A stretch of DNA of 64,000 nt from Kiritimatiellia bacterium (GTDB lineage: Bacteria > Verrucomicrobiota > Kiritimatiellia > JAFGHX01), in the NCBI GenBank assembly GCA_016929905.1, contig JAFGHX010000328.1, positions 33,128-97,127 of the forward strand, written 5' to 3'. A program made the position numbers and the translations under genes. The notes beneath the pieces were generated by a model that saw nothing but the letters and a program-made list of their open reading frames with translations, ran no database searches and had not been told where the DNA came from. This document shows positions 24,871-33,680 of the stretch, piece after piece. Every line of letters starts with the position of its first letter. Within the stretch, counting starts at the first letter, position 1.

Positions 24871-25773
24871 ATGAGGATGCGCCCGCACATGCTCCTCTGC
24901 AGCGCCGCCAGCCTGGCGCTCGTGCTGGCTCTTGCGCCGCCGAGCCGGGCGGCCGAACCGGCGCGGCCGGCGCCGGTCCGCGCGCTCGCCGCCGCCGGCG
25001 CCGCCCCGGCGGTCGACCTGCGGCTCGCGCTGGAGCTGTTCGAGGAAGGCGACTACGCCGCCAGCCGCCTGGAATGCATGCGCGCGCTCAGCAGCACGCC
25101 CGGCGCCGAACAGGCGTTGCTTGTGAAAGCCATGGCGGAACGACAGCTCGGCATGGAGGCGGCGGGCGCGGCGCTGAACGCGCTGTTCACCGCCGAGACG
25201 GCGCTGCCCCAAATCCGTATGTTGGCCGGCTACGAGTACGCCCAAACACTCTGGCGCGCAGGCAGAATCGAGGCCGCCTGCAACGGCTTCAGGCAGGTCT
25301 TCCAGCGGACGGAATCGAGGGAACTGTTCCTCCGCGCCGGCTGCGCGCTGTCTATCCTGCTCGGCACGCACCCCAACCTGGCCGGCGACTCGCCCGGGCT
25401 CGCCCTGCAACTGAAGAGCTGTGCGCCGCTCTGGTCCGAGCCGCTCAGAGCCGAGTGCGCCGGCGCCACCGCGGCGGGCGAACGGCGCGCGGGCGCCGCC
25501 GCCTGTGCGGGGCGCTGGTTCGTCGCGTTCTACCGCACCCAGATCGCACCGGCGCTCGGCCAGCGTTGCGCGTTGGAACCGTCCTGCTCGGAATACTGCC
25601 GCCAGGCCTTCGTCAAGCACGGCGTGCTGGCGCTGCCGTTGCAGGCAGACCGCTTCGTGCGCGAACCCAGCGTGGTCGGAGCGCGTTCCCGCCCCACGCG
25701 CGTAGGCGATACCGTGCGCTACCCCGATCCGCTCGAGGATCACGACTGGTGGCTGGGCGGAGGGGAGCGGTGA
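24871..25773 (+). CDS. TPR-like protein fused to a C-terminal YidD domain
   Basis: 300 residues. A signal peptide (about 1-27) is followed by helical TPR-like repeats (about 48-190: LALELFEEGDYAASRLECMR, YEYAQTLWRAGRIEAAC). The last 90 residues match YidD, the small membrane-insertion efficiency factor: FYRTQIAPALGQRCALEPSC then SEYCRQAFVKHGVLAL, with the paired Cys pattern. YidD is normally a free protein of about 80 residues encoded beside yidC and rnpA; neither is here. With a signal peptide the YidD domain would be exported, opposite to the usual cytoplasmic membrane face. No good ribosome-binding site is visible; ATG 24877 is an alternative start. Confidence 0.75.
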   Translation: MRMRPHMLLCSAASLALVLALAPPSRAAEPARPAPVRALAAAGAAPAVDLRLALELFEEGDYAASRLECMRALSSTPGAEQALLVKAMAERQLGMEAAGAALNALFTAETALPQIRMLAGYEYAQTLWRAGRIEAACNGFRQVFQRTESRELFLRAGCALSILLGTHPNLAGDSPGLALQLKSCAPLWSEPLRAECAGATAAGERRAGAAACAGRWFVAFYRTQIAPALGQRCALEPSCSEYCRQAFVKHGVLALPLQADRFVREPSVVGARSRPTRVGDTVRYPDPLEDHDWWLGGGER

Positions 25774-25896
25774 GGGGGGATCGTCAATGGTTGATGGACC
25801 GCAAACTTGATCGAGAACCTACTCGGGAACTTGCCCCGAAATTCCGGCGAGGCGCTGCCGGCGACGGCCAAGCCGGGAAGACGGAGATAGGCCGAC

Positions 25897-26844
25897 ATGC
25901 ATGAACGGCGCTTGAAACGCGCGTGGCGAGCAGGAAAGCCGGACGGGGGTGGGGCCGCCCGGGGCAGGACGCGGCGCCACCTCCGGTTCGCGCTGACGCC
26001 CCTCTGGCTGTGCGCCACCGCGGCGCGCCTGCAGGCGGGTGATGCCGACGCCGCGCGCCAACTGGCGGCCGAGCTCGCGAGCGAAGGCCGCCATGAACCC
26101 GCCGCGATCGAGTACAGGCGGCTGGCGCTGGACGCGGAGACGGGCGAGCGGCGGGGCGGCTACTACTGGGCGGCCGCTTACGCCTATTGGCGGGCCGGGG
26201 ACCACGAGCGGGTCGTCGCGATGCTGGACCGGGCCGAAGACAGCGCGCCGGATCTGACGACGGAATCGCTTCTCCTGCGCGGGGAAGCCGCGCTCGCCGC
26301 GCGCCGGAAAGAGCAGGCCCTCTTCTACCTGCAGAGCGTCGTCGAAGGCGAGGGCCCGGCGCAGGCCAGAGCCTATGCCGTGCGGCGCCTGGCCGGCGCG
26401 CTGCTCAGCGCGGGCGAGCTGCCGGCCGCGCGGACGCTGCTGGCGAAGGAGCAATCGACACAGGGGGAGGCGCTCGCCGCGCTGGACCGCCACGCGAAGG
26501 GCCGGGGCCGGAACCCCGCGCTCGGCGGGATCCTGGGCATCGTGCCGGGGCTGGGCTACGCCTATTCGGGCGAGTACGCCAACGCGCTCCGATCGCTGAT
26601 CCTGAACGGCATCTTCATCTACGGGCTGCTCGATACGGCCGATCACGAGCAATGGGGGGCGTTCGGCGTTGTTGCGTTTTTCGAGCTGACCTGGTATACG
26701 GGAAGCATTTACGGCGGGATCGATGCGGCGCACCGCTACAATCAGACCCGCCTGGACGCCTGCCGCGAGGCGGTGGACGGCGGAACGGGCTTTTCCCTCG
26801 ATTGGCGGCAGGTTCCGGTCGTTTGTCTGCGGTTCTCGTTCTGA
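25897..26844 (+). CDS. TPR-containing membrane protein, partner of the TPR-YidD gene
   Basis: 315 residues. After a basic start and a hydrophobic segment (LRFALTPLWLCATAARLQAG) come TPR-like helices (about 50-205: AELASEGRHEPAAIEYRRLA, AAYAYWRAGDHERVVAMLDR). The C-terminal third is membrane-embedded and begins NPALGGILGIVPGLGYAYSG, a motif of small TM2/DUF5683-like membrane proteins, then two more hydrophobic segments. It lies about 120 bases after the TPR-YidD gene; the gap contains a stutter tract (25807-25850) related to the CTCGAGAACTT repeats. The pair may act together in envelope biogenesis; this is inferred from adjacency and shared architecture. Confidence 0.7.
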   Translation: MHERRLKRAWRAGKPDGGGAARGRTRRHLRFALTPLWLCATAARLQAGDADAARQLAAELASEGRHEPAAIEYRRLALDAETGERRGGYYWAAAYAYWRAGDHERVVAMLDRAEDSAPDLTTESLLLRGEAALAARRKEQALFYLQSVVEGEGPAQARAYAVRRLAGALLSAGELPAARTLLAKEQSTQGEALAALDRHAKGRGRNPALGGILGIVPGLGYAYSGEYANALRSLILNGIFIYGLLDTADHEQWGAFGVVAFFELTWYTGSIYGGIDAAHRYNQTRLDACREAVDGGTGFSLDWRQVPVVCLRFSF

Positions 26845-26846
26845 TC

Positions 26847-26875
26847 TTGCATATGTTCGGCCGAACGGGTAGAGT
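26847..26875 (+). promoter_or_regulatory. Candidate promoter for the hybrid kinase
   Basis: TTGCAT (26847-26852), 17 bases containing the palindrome TTCGGCCGAA, then TAGAGT (26870-26875). Predicted start about 40 bases before the kinase ATG at 26921. Confidence 0.5.
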
Positions 26876-26920
26876 AAGGTTTGCTTGCTTTTCCGCGCAA
26901 CCCCACGGAGCAGGGCGACC

Positions 26921-28594
26921 ATGAGCGCAAAATCCGGCAGTCGCTTCGACCAGACCATGCGGATCAGCATCCCGCAGCCGGCCGAGCGCAAGAGCAAGCC
27001 GAAGCAGGCGGCGAAGAAGAAGCGGACGGTCACGATCACGCGCCGGCGGCTGAGCGCGCCGGTTCAGAAGAAGCCCGACGCCGCGGACCGCAGCCGGTAC
27101 AGCGCGCTGCTGCAGAGCATCTATGACGCGGTCCTCGTTACGGACGTAACCGGCAATATCATCGACGCCAACGTCCGGGCGGAAGACTTCTTCCTGCGCG
27201 GGAAAGAGCAGCTCATCCAACTGCGGATCGCCGACATGGTTGCCGGGTTCGACCAGTCGGTGCTCAAGACGATCTGCGACAATGCCGACCAGCGCCGCTT
27301 CACCCTGATGGAAGCGTACAGCGTCCGCGAGGACGGCACCATGTTCCCCTCGGAAATCGCCGTGCACAAACTGCATACCGAGGAAGACGAGCAGCTCTGC
27401 TTCCTGATCCGGGACATCACCGTCCGCAAGCAGGCCCAGGAAGCGTTGCGCTGGGCGCACAAACGCAAACTGGAAAGCCTGCAGAACCTTGCCGGCGGTG
27501 TCGCGCACGACTTCAACAACAAGCTCACGGGCGTCATCGGCAACGCGCAGCTCGCCCTGCAGGCATTGCCCGAGGACTCCGAGGTGCGGGCCGACCTGCA
27601 GCGCATTATCGACAACGCGGAAGAAATGGCGGAGCTGTCGCAGAAGATGCTCGCCTATTCGGGACGCGGCCATTTCCTCTCGCTGCCCATGAACCTGTCG
27701 ACCGTCGTCTCCGAGTTCGAGCATATCCTGCGCCAGAAGGTCACGCCCAAGATCCTGCTCGAAACGAAACTGGACCGCGACGTCCAACAGATGTCGGGCG
27801 ACCGTGGCGAGATCGAACAGATGCTGTTGCACCTGGTCAAGAACGCCAACGAGTCGATCGGCGGCGCGCAGGGCACGATCACGATCAACACCTCCACCCG
27901 TTTCTGCGACGACCAGTCGATGAAACCGAATTTCCCGGAGGAACGCGTCCGGCCCGGCTATTATGTCTGCCTCGAGGTCTCCGACAACGGGCAGGGCATG
28001 GATTCCGCCACGCTGAAACGCGTGTTCGACCCGTTCTTCACGACGAAGTTCGTGGGGCGCGGCCTCGGGCTGGCCGCCGTGCTCGGAATCGTCCAGGGGC
28101 ACGGCGGGATGATAGCCGCCCAGAGCGAAGTGGAACGCGGCACCACCTTCAGCCTCTACTTCCCCGTCCTCAAGGAAAAGGCCGTGCCCGTCAGGCCGCG
28201 GCCGCCGGCGCCGAGGCCCGAGGCGGTGCACGCCAAGATCCTGATCGCGGAGGAAGACGATTCCATCCGCGACCTGGCCAGGCGCTCGCTGGAGGATGCC
28301 GGCTACTCCACGCTCGTCGCCGCGAACGGGCCGCAGTGCGTCGATATGTTCCGCGTGTACGCCAACCAGATCGATCTCGTCCTGCTGGACATGACGATGC
28401 CCGGCATGAAAGGCGCCGAAGTGCTTGCCGATATCCGGCGCATTCGCCCCGAAGTCCGCGTGCTGCTCAGCAGCGGGTACAGCGAGTCGCAGGTGAACCG
28501 GGAGTTCACCGATCAGCAGCCGGACGGGTTCATGCACAAACCGTTCCAGATGCGCGAACTCGTCGAGAAAGTCGCCGACATGCTCCGCGACTGA
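26921..28594 (+). CDS. Hybrid histidine kinase: PAS - HisKA - HATPase - receiver
   Basis: 557 residues from ATG 26921, chosen for the GGAGCAGG upstream. A basic N-terminal tail (1-55) has no membrane segment, so it is cytoplasmic. PAS domain about 58-170; the H-box LAGGVAHDFNNKLTGV carries His196. The ATPase shows LVKNANESI (305-313), DNGQG (356-360), FFTTK and GRGLGLAAVLG (379-389). A Pro-rich linker leads to a receiver (439-557) with Asp490 (LVLLDMTMPGM) and Lys540. The layout is like soluble PAS-hybrid kinases with a C-terminal receiver, for which a phosphorelay to another protein is expected. No cognate output gene is adjacent; a single-domain receiver is at 40830-41228 but the link is unproven. 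Confidence 0.93.
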   Translation: MSAKSGSRFDQTMRISIPQPAERKSKPKQAAKKKRTVTITRRRLSAPVQKKPDAADRSRYSALLQSIYDAVLVTDVTGNIIDANVRAEDFFLRGKEQLIQLRIADMVAGFDQSVLKTICDNADQRRFTLMEAYSVREDGTMFPSEIAVHKLHTEEDEQLCFLIRDITVRKQAQEALRWAHKRKLESLQNLAGGVAHDFNNKLTGVIGNAQLALQALPEDSEVRADLQRIIDNAEEMAELSQKMLAYSGRGHFLSLPMNLSTVVSEFEHILRQKVTPKILLETKLDRDVQQMSGDRGEIEQMLLHLVKNANESIGGAQGTITINTSTRFCDDQSMKPNFPEERVRPGYYVCLEVSDNGQGMDSATLKRVFDPFFTTKFVGRGLGLAAVLGIVQGHGGMIAAQSEVERGTTFSLYFPVLKEKAVPVRPRPPAPRPEAVHAKILIAEEDDSIRDLARRSLEDAGYSTLVAANGPQCVDMFRVYANQIDLVLLDMTMPGMKGAEVLADIRRIRPEVRVLLSSGYSESQVNREFTDQQPDGFMHKPFQMRELVEKVADMLRD

Positions 28595-28713
28595 GAACCG
28601 GCAACCGTTTCTCACGTGTTCGCGCCCTCCGGTCGCAAACGTCGAAGATCCGCCCGCCGCGGAGACGGAGGGGAACGAATGGTCGACCTCTCCGATACAT
28701 CCCCCTTGACAAA

Positions 28714-28801
28714 CGTTGCGGGAATTGGGGGCGGATTGCCGTGTGAAGAACGGGATCGCCGAGCAAGGCGCAATGGGCAATCCGTCGCCAATTCCCGCAA
28801 C
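28714..28801. repeat. Palindrome in the kinase-aconitase gap
   Basis: A 26-27-base arm beginning CGTTGCGGGAATTGGGGGC (28714-28740) pairs with GGCAATCC...AATTCCCGCAAC (28776-28801). The same core words (TTGCGGGAAT, ATTGCC) form the internal hairpin of element A at 31624-31714. A GCCCGCCATAGC-family hairpin follows at 28822-28850. The gap 28595-28926 holds no gene. Confidence 0.7.
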
Positions 28802-28926
28802 CTCGTTCCGCGTCCCCCCGGGCCCGCCATAGCTTCTGAGCGACGGCGGCTCCGTGGCTCAGCGCCTCCGCGGCGAATCTGCCTCCGCTCACGCCTATTT
28901 TCGGATCAGGGCGGCTCGTTCCAACC

Positions 28927-28955
28927 TTGATCTCTGTCCCGCCCTCGGCTAGTGT
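28927..28955 (+). promoter_or_regulatory. Promoter for aconitase
   Basis: TTGATC (28927-28932), 17 bases, TAGTGT (28950-28955). Predicted start near 28962 gives a leader of about 26 bases including AAGGAG before ATG 28988. Confidence 0.55.
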
Positions 28956-28987
28956 GGCTTATTCATGTCCAATTAAGGAGCACACCG

Positions 28988-30937
28988 ATGGGACAGAACC
29001 TCACTCAGAAGATTCTGCAGGCGCACCTGCTCAGCGGCGCGCTGGAGCCGGGCCAGGAGATCGGCATTCGGATCGACCAGACCCTCACGCAGGACGCCAC
29101 GGGCACGATGGCGTATCTGCAGTTCGAGGCCATGGGCCTGGACCGGGTCCGGAACGAACTGGCCGTCAGCTACGTGGACCACAACACCGTCCAGGTCGGT
29201 TTCGAGAACGCGGACGACCACCGCTATCTCGAGGCGATCGCGGCGAAGTACGGAATCGTCTTTTCCAAACCGGGCAACGGGATCTGCCACCAGCTCCATC
29301 TGGAACGATTCGCCGTGCCCGGCAAGACGCTGCTGGGCTCCGACTCGCACACGCCGACCTGCGGCGGGATCGGCATGCTGGCGGTCGGGGCGGGCGGCCT
29401 GGACGTGGCCGTGGCCATGGGCGGCGGCCCTTTCTACCTCAGCGCCCCGAAGGTCGTGAACATTCGCCTGAAAGGCCGGCTCAAGCCGTGGGTGTCCGCA
29501 AAGGACGTGATCCTCAAGATCCTCCAGGTGTTCACGACCAAGGGAAACGTCGGCGGCGTCTTCGAATACAGCGGGCCCGGCGTGAAGACGTTGACCGTGC
29601 CCGACCGGGCGACGGTGACGAACATGGGCGCCGAGTGCGGCGTGACCGCATCCGTCTTTCCCAGCGACGAAATCACCCGCACGTTCATGGAGGCCCAGGG
29701 CCGCGGCGCGCACTGGCAGGAACTCGCCGCCGACCCCGACGCGGTGTACGAGCGTACCGAAGAAATCAACCTCGCCGCGCTGGAACCGCTTGCTGCCGCG
29801 CCGCATTCGCCGGGCAATATCGAGACGATCAGCTCGCTGGAAGGCATCAAGGTCAACCAGGTCCTGATCGGATCGTGCACGAACTCCTCGTACCGCGACC
29901 TCAAGACGGTGGCGAAAATTCTCGAGGGGCGTCGCATTCATCCGGACGTCAGCCTCGGCATCTCGCCCGGTTCCCGCCAGGTGCTGCGAATGCTGGCCGC
30001 CGACCGCACGCTGTCCGTTCTGCTCGACGCCGGCGCGCGCCTGCTGGAGAACACCTGCGGCTGGTGCATCGGCAACTCGCTTTCGCCGGAGACCAACGCC
30101 GTCTCGCTGCGCACCTCGAACCGGAACTTCGAAGGGCGGTCCGGCACCGCGTCGGCCCGCGTCTATCTGGTCAGCCCCGAGACGGCGGCCGTCGCCGCGC
30201 TCTTCGGCCGGATCACCGATCCGCGCGTGCATGAGGAGTTGAAGTACCCGAAAGTCAAGATGCCGGCCACGTTCGACATCGACGATTCCATGTTCCTGCA
30301 GCCGCCCGCGGACCCCGCCTCGGTCCAGATCCCGCGCGGCCCGAACATCGGGGCGCCGCCCAAGAACGACCCGTTGCCCGACTCGCTCGCCGGGCGGGCG
30401 GCCATCAAGGTGGGCGACAAGGTCACCACCGACCACATCATGCCCGCCGGGCCCCGGCTGAAGTACCGCTCGAATGTCGAGACCTACGCCACGTTCGTGT
30501 TCGAAAACGTCGACGCCTCCTTCGCCCAGCGCGCGGCCGCCAACCGCGACCAGGGCATCCACAACGTGATCGTGGCCGGCGAATCCTACGGCCAGGGCTC
30601 GAGCCGCGAACACGCCGCGCTCTGCCCCATGTATCTCGGCGTCAAGGCCGTTCTCGCCAAATCGATCGAGCGCATCCATCTGGCCAACCTGATCAACTTC
30701 GGAATCGTGCCGCTCCTCTTCGAGAAGCCGGCCGATTACGACCGCATCGAGAAAAACGACGCACTCGCGATCGACGGCATCCGCCGCCGCGTGAGCGAGG
30801 GGCAGGCGACCGTGACGCTGCGTAACGAAACCCGGCAGGCGGACATCCCGCTGAAGCTCGCGCTGTCGGAACGCGAACGCCATATCCTGCTGGCGGGCGG
30901 GCTGCTGAACCATACGAAGCAGACGCAGAGCGCCTAG
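28988..30937 (+). CDS. acn: Aconitate hydratase (single-chain, about 650-residue type)
   Basis: 649 residues from ATG 28988 with AAGGAG upstream. It interconverts citrate and isocitrate in the TCA cycle using a 4Fe-4S cluster. Landmarks: LGSDSHTPTCGGIGMLAVGAG, cluster ligand motifs SCTNSS and TCGWCIGN, and in the swivel domain GDKVTTDHIMPAG and GESYGQGSSREHAAL. The length is that of the compact bacterial aconitases (LeuC- and LeuD-like parts joined by a linker), shorter than the 890-residue AcnA. It is flanked by palindrome-rich gaps on both sides and is probably monocistronic; the downstream nested palindrome with TTTTT could end its transcript. Confidence 0.94.
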   Translation: MGQNLTQKILQAHLLSGALEPGQEIGIRIDQTLTQDATGTMAYLQFEAMGLDRVRNELAVSYVDHNTVQVGFENADDHRYLEAIAAKYGIVFSKPGNGICHQLHLERFAVPGKTLLGSDSHTPTCGGIGMLAVGAGGLDVAVAMGGGPFYLSAPKVVNIRLKGRLKPWVSAKDVILKILQVFTTKGNVGGVFEYSGPGVKTLTVPDRATVTNMGAECGVTASVFPSDEITRTFMEAQGRGAHWQELAADPDAVYERTEEINLAALEPLAAAPHSPGNIETISSLEGIKVNQVLIGSCTNSSYRDLKTVAKILEGRRIHPDVSLGISPGSRQVLRMLAADRTLSVLLDAGARLLENTCGWCIGNSLSPETNAVSLRTSNRNFEGRSGTASARVYLVSPETAAVAALFGRITDPRVHEELKYPKVKMPATFDIDDSMFLQPPADPASVQIPRGPNIGAPPKNDPLPDSLAGRAAIKVGDKVTTDHIMPAGPRLKYRSNVETYATFVFENVDASFAQRAAANRDQGIHNVIVAGESYGQGSSREHAALCPMYLGVKAVLAKSIERIHLANLINFGIVPLLFEKPADYDRIEKNDALAIDGIRRRVSEGQATVTLRNETRQADIPLKLALSERERHILLAGGLLNHTKQTQSA

Positions 30938-30940
30938 GGA

Positions 30941-31186
30941 GAGTCGAAGGTCGGAAAGTCGAAGGTCAAAGGTCGAAAAGTCAAAGGTCGAAGGTCGAAG
31001 AAGTCGAAAGTCCAAGGTCGGAAAGACGAAAGTCCCGCGATCGACGGTCTCAGCGAAGTCGAGGCGCCGGGCGTGGAACCCCGCCCTCCAAGAACGCAAC
31101 ATGTGGCGCACGGAGGGCGCGGTTCCACCCGCGCCGGGTTTTTCGACGGGATCGACTTTCGACCCTTGACCTTCCGACCTTCGACC
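30941..31186. repeat. Nested palindrome with stutter arms; possible terminator
   Basis: The outer left arm is a stutter of GTCGAAGGTC words (30941-31034) and the outer right arm its complement (31153-31186). Inside, a 25-base arm at 31065-31089 (CGCCGGGCGTGGAACC then CCGCCCTCC) pairs with 31112-31137 and is followed by GGGTTTTT (31136-31143). The inner stem plus T run could terminate the aconitase transcript. The right end includes the 20-base word shared with 20500-20519. Confidence 0.65.
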
Positions 31187-31210
31187 TCTGCCCGCAGGAG
31201 AGGAGAGACG

Positions 31211-31522
31211 ATGCAAACACGCAAACTCGGCCAGAGTGACATCGAGGTATCGGCCGTCATCATGGGCTCATGGGCCCTCGGCGGCACGAACTGGGGCGGC
31301 ACGGCGAAAAACCGGCCCACGGAAGCCATTCACGCCGCGCTCGATGCCGGGATTACCACCATCGACACAGCGCCCATCTACGGTTTCGGTCTGAGCGAGG
31401 AGGTCGTCGGCAAGGCCATCAAGGGGCGACGGAGCGAGGTCCTCCTGGCCACAAAATGCGGACTCGTCTGGGACGACCGGGACGCCCTCGGCACCCTCTT
31501 CAGCGGTTTGAAGCCACGGTAG
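31211..31522 (+). pseudogene. Aldo/keto reductase, truncated after about 100 residues
   Basis: The frame starts after a good CAGGAGAGGAG site with MQTRKLGQSDIEVSAVIMGS and shows the N-terminal third of an aldo/keto reductase (GWALGG-type loop, DAGITTIDTAPIYGFGLSEE, catalytic Asp-Tyr region, VGKAI, LATKCGLVW). The frame then ends in GLKPR and a stop, just before nested palindromic element A. The remaining two thirds, including the NADPH-binding end, are not found in the following 430 bases, where the bactofilin gene comes in from the other strand. Probably inactivated by a rearrangement at the element. Confidence 0.78.
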
Positions 31523-31555
31523 GTAGCCGTATGATGCACGTCGCTGCCCTTTTCG

Positions 31556-31897
31556 GCCCGCGAAACCGCGCGAAAAAGGCGCGAAAGGGAAAGCGAGAAG
31601 GGCGTTCGGCATGCGCGGAGTTGTTGCGGGAATCGAAAGGATTGCCACGAGGCAAGCATGTGAGAGAGGAGACGAAGCGTGCTCGGCCTCGTGGCAATCC
31701 TCGATTCCCGCAACGAGCGCCTTCAGAGGAGAAGGAAACGCGGACGCAGCAACTTTGCGTTGTTTGCGCCGTTCGACGTGCGGCCACTGGTGCAAGGGCG
31801 ACGTGGCGCAAACAGTTCAAAGTTGCTGCATGGCTGACCGTGGCGCGCGGGGCCTGCCGCTCAGCTTTTCGCGCGCCTTTCGCGCTATTTCGCGGGC
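31556..31897. repeat. Nested palindromic element, copy A
   Basis: Outer inverted arms built from CGCGAAA words: GCCCGCGAAACCGCGCGAAA onward (31556-31586) and its imperfect complement at 31866-31897. Inside are two more hairpins: 31624-31714 (TTGCGGGAATCGA...GCCACGAGGC) and 31746-31829 (GCAGCAACTTTGCGTTGTTT with GGCGCAAACAGTTCAAAG). No coding capacity. Related copies are at 39281-39555 and 42217-42578. Confidence 0.8.
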
Positions 31898-31950
31898 ACA
31901 TCCGCCTCTGCGCTCGCGAAGCGAGCACATGGCGGGCCGAAGGGCCGCCA

Positions 31951-32415
31951 TTAGCGGAAGATGCTGCGCTTCTCGGACTTGCCGCTCTTGCGCTCCGGCT
32001 CGGCATCGGCCGCTTCGTCTTCCTTCGCATCGTCCGCAGACGCGGCCGGTTCAGATTCTTTCACTGATTTCTCGATCGGGGCGCCCGACGGGTTGACCTC
32101 GGACTTGCCCACGAACGACACGCCGTCCTCGACCTTGAGGCGCTTGGACTTGATGTCCCCAATCACGCGCGCGGTCGGCTTCAGCTCGATCCGGTCCTTG
32201 GCGGTGATGTTGCCGTTGACCTGCCCGAAAACCGAGACGGAACTCACGTTGATGTTGCCCTTGATGTTGGCCGACTCGCCGATGGTCGCGTCGCCCTGGC
32301 AGTTCAGATCGCCTTCCAGCTTCCCGTCGATCTGCACCGAACCGGTACTCTTGATCGTCCCGGTCACCTCGACGTCCGCCGTAATCAATGTCTGCTTCTT
32401 CTCCTGATCGGCCAT
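31951..32415 (-). CDS. Bactofilin
   Basis: 154 residues from ATG 32415, selected because AAAGGAGAGCA precedes it. The core (about 8-110) is a right-handed beta-helix with the repeating pattern of bactofilins: TADVEVTGTIKSTGSVQIDG, KLEGDLNCQGDATIGESANI, KGNINVSSVSVFGQVNGNIT. An acidic/basic disordered tail follows (SEPAASADDAKEDEAADAEP and KSGKSEKR). Bactofilins self-assemble into filaments at the membrane that organise cell-shape, stalk or division proteins. It is a lone gene, convergent with the remains of the aldo/keto reductase and divergent from the exchanger. Confidence 0.9.
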   Translation of the reverse strand: MADQEKKQTLITADVEVTGTIKSTGSVQIDGKLEGDLNCQGDATIGESANIKGNINVSSVSVFGQVNGNITAKDRIELKPTARVIGDIKSKRLKVEDGVSFVGKSEVNPSGAPIEKSVKESEPAASADDAKEDEAADAEPERKSGKSEKRSIFR

Positions 32416-32571
32416 GACTGCTCTCCTTTGTTCGAGTTGTCCCCCGTACAGCGGCTCCCCGCCGCCACCTGAAACCTGAGATCTGACACCTGACACCTGC
32501 CGCCTGCCACCCAAGCCCCAAGGCGTCCGATTTCAGCATATTGCGCCGCCGATTTCAACACATGGTTTGCA

Positions 32572-32600
32572 TTGCGTCCCGCCGAACCCCCGTGTATAGT
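32572..32600 (+). promoter_or_regulatory. Promoter for the cation exchanger
   Basis: TTGCGT (32572-32577), 17 bases, TATAGT (32595-32600). Predicted start near 32607, compatible with either candidate ATG (32625 or 32658). Confidence 0.6.
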
Positions 32601-32657
32601 GCCCCTTGCCGACAGTCCCGGCACATGTCCAACAGACCCGCCTGCGGGGATGGCCTC

Positions 32658-33677
32658 ATGATCTGGATATTGGCTTTCGTTCTCGTCGCGGCCGCTATCG
32701 TCTATGCCGGTTCGAAGCTCTCGCGCTGCGCCGACCAACTCGCGAACCGGTTCGGTCTGAGCCGTTCCTGGGTGGGCCTGTTGCTGGTGAGTATCGTGAC
32801 CACGCTTCCCGAAGGCGCCACCACCATCAGTTCGATAGCCAAGGTCGGCTCGCCGGATCTGGCACTGGGCAACAATTTCGGCAGTATTCTGTTCAATGTC
32901 ACCATCATCGCGATCTGCGCGGTCCTGTTCCGGCGCCAGGGCGTATTGCGCAATGCCAGCCCCAAGAACGCCTACCCCGCCGCCTGCGCCATCATCATGA
33001 TCGCGCTGGCCATGCTCGCCATCACCTTCCCCATTCCGATCGCCGCCTTCGGCCTGCGGTTCGGGCTCGGTACGGTCGTGATCCTCGCGATGTTCGTCGT
33101 GCTGTTCGCCTGCATGCAGCGGTTCGAATCCGAACAGCTTCGTGTCGACGAGGCGAAGCCGCCCCACGCGGCGGCCGACCTCTCGACGGCGTGCGTCGTG
33201 GCCGGCTTCTCCGCGGCGGCCGTCGCCGTCGTCTTCTGCGGGTTCGGCCTGGCCGTGACGGGCGACAGGCTCGCGAAGATCCTGGGGCTGACCGACTCGT
33301 TCGTCGGCATGCTGTTCCTGGCGTTCGCGACCTCGCTGCCCGAACTGATCGTGGGCATCACGGCCGTGCGGATCGGCGCTTACGACCTGATGCTCGGCAA
33401 TGTGATGGGCGCCAACATGATCAACGTGCTGGTCATCGCCGTCGCCGATCTGGTCTACGTGAAGGACGTGCTCCAGGTGCCCGGCAACCTCGGCCGGGAG
33501 AACACCTTCGCCGGGTTGTTTTCCGTGCTGGAGACCTGTGTCGTCATCCTCGGCTGCCTGTCGGCGTCCAAGAACAAGCCGCACCGCCGGGTGGAGCCGC
33601 ACGCCGTGCTGCTGTTCATGCTCTATCTCACCTGCCTGGGTGCCATGTTCTTCGGTAAAACCCTGTTCAGACCCTGA
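32658..33677 (+). CDS. Sodium/calcium exchanger family membrane protein
   Basis: 339 residues from ATG 32658 (MIWILAFVLVAAAIVYAGSK); ATG 32625 would add 11 polar residues. About ten membrane segments hold two alpha repeats typical of the CaCA superfamily: VSIVTTLPEGATTISSIAKV followed by LALGNNFGSILFNVTII, and LAFATSLPELIVGITAV followed by LMLGNVMGANMINVLVI. The PE(G/L) and GN.xG.N motifs contribute the ion-binding acid residues. Such proteins exchange Ca2+ (or other cations) for Na+ or H+ at the inner membrane, like E. coli YrbG. It appears to be a single-gene unit with its own promoter, followed by the repeat at 33681. Confidence 0.87.
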   Translation: MIWILAFVLVAAAIVYAGSKLSRCADQLANRFGLSRSWVGLLLVSIVTTLPEGATTISSIAKVGSPDLALGNNFGSILFNVTIIAICAVLFRRQGVLRNASPKNAYPAACAIIMIALAMLAITFPIPIAAFGLRFGLGTVVILAMFVVLFACMQRFESEQLRVDEAKPPHAAADLSTACVVAGFSAAAVAVVFCGFGLAVTGDRLAKILGLTDSFVGMLFLAFATSLPELIVGITAVRIGAYDLMLGNVMGANMINVLVIAVADLVYVKDVLQVPGNLGRENTFAGLFSVLETCVVILGCLSASKNKPHRRVEPHAVLLFMLYLTCLGAMFFGKTLFRP

Positions 33678-33680
33678 CCT

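Noticed and set aside
28595..28926. Possible small RNA gene between kinase and aconitase
   Set aside because: The palindromes could fold, but the sequence is better explained as members of the dispersed repeat families and I see no promoter upstream of them.
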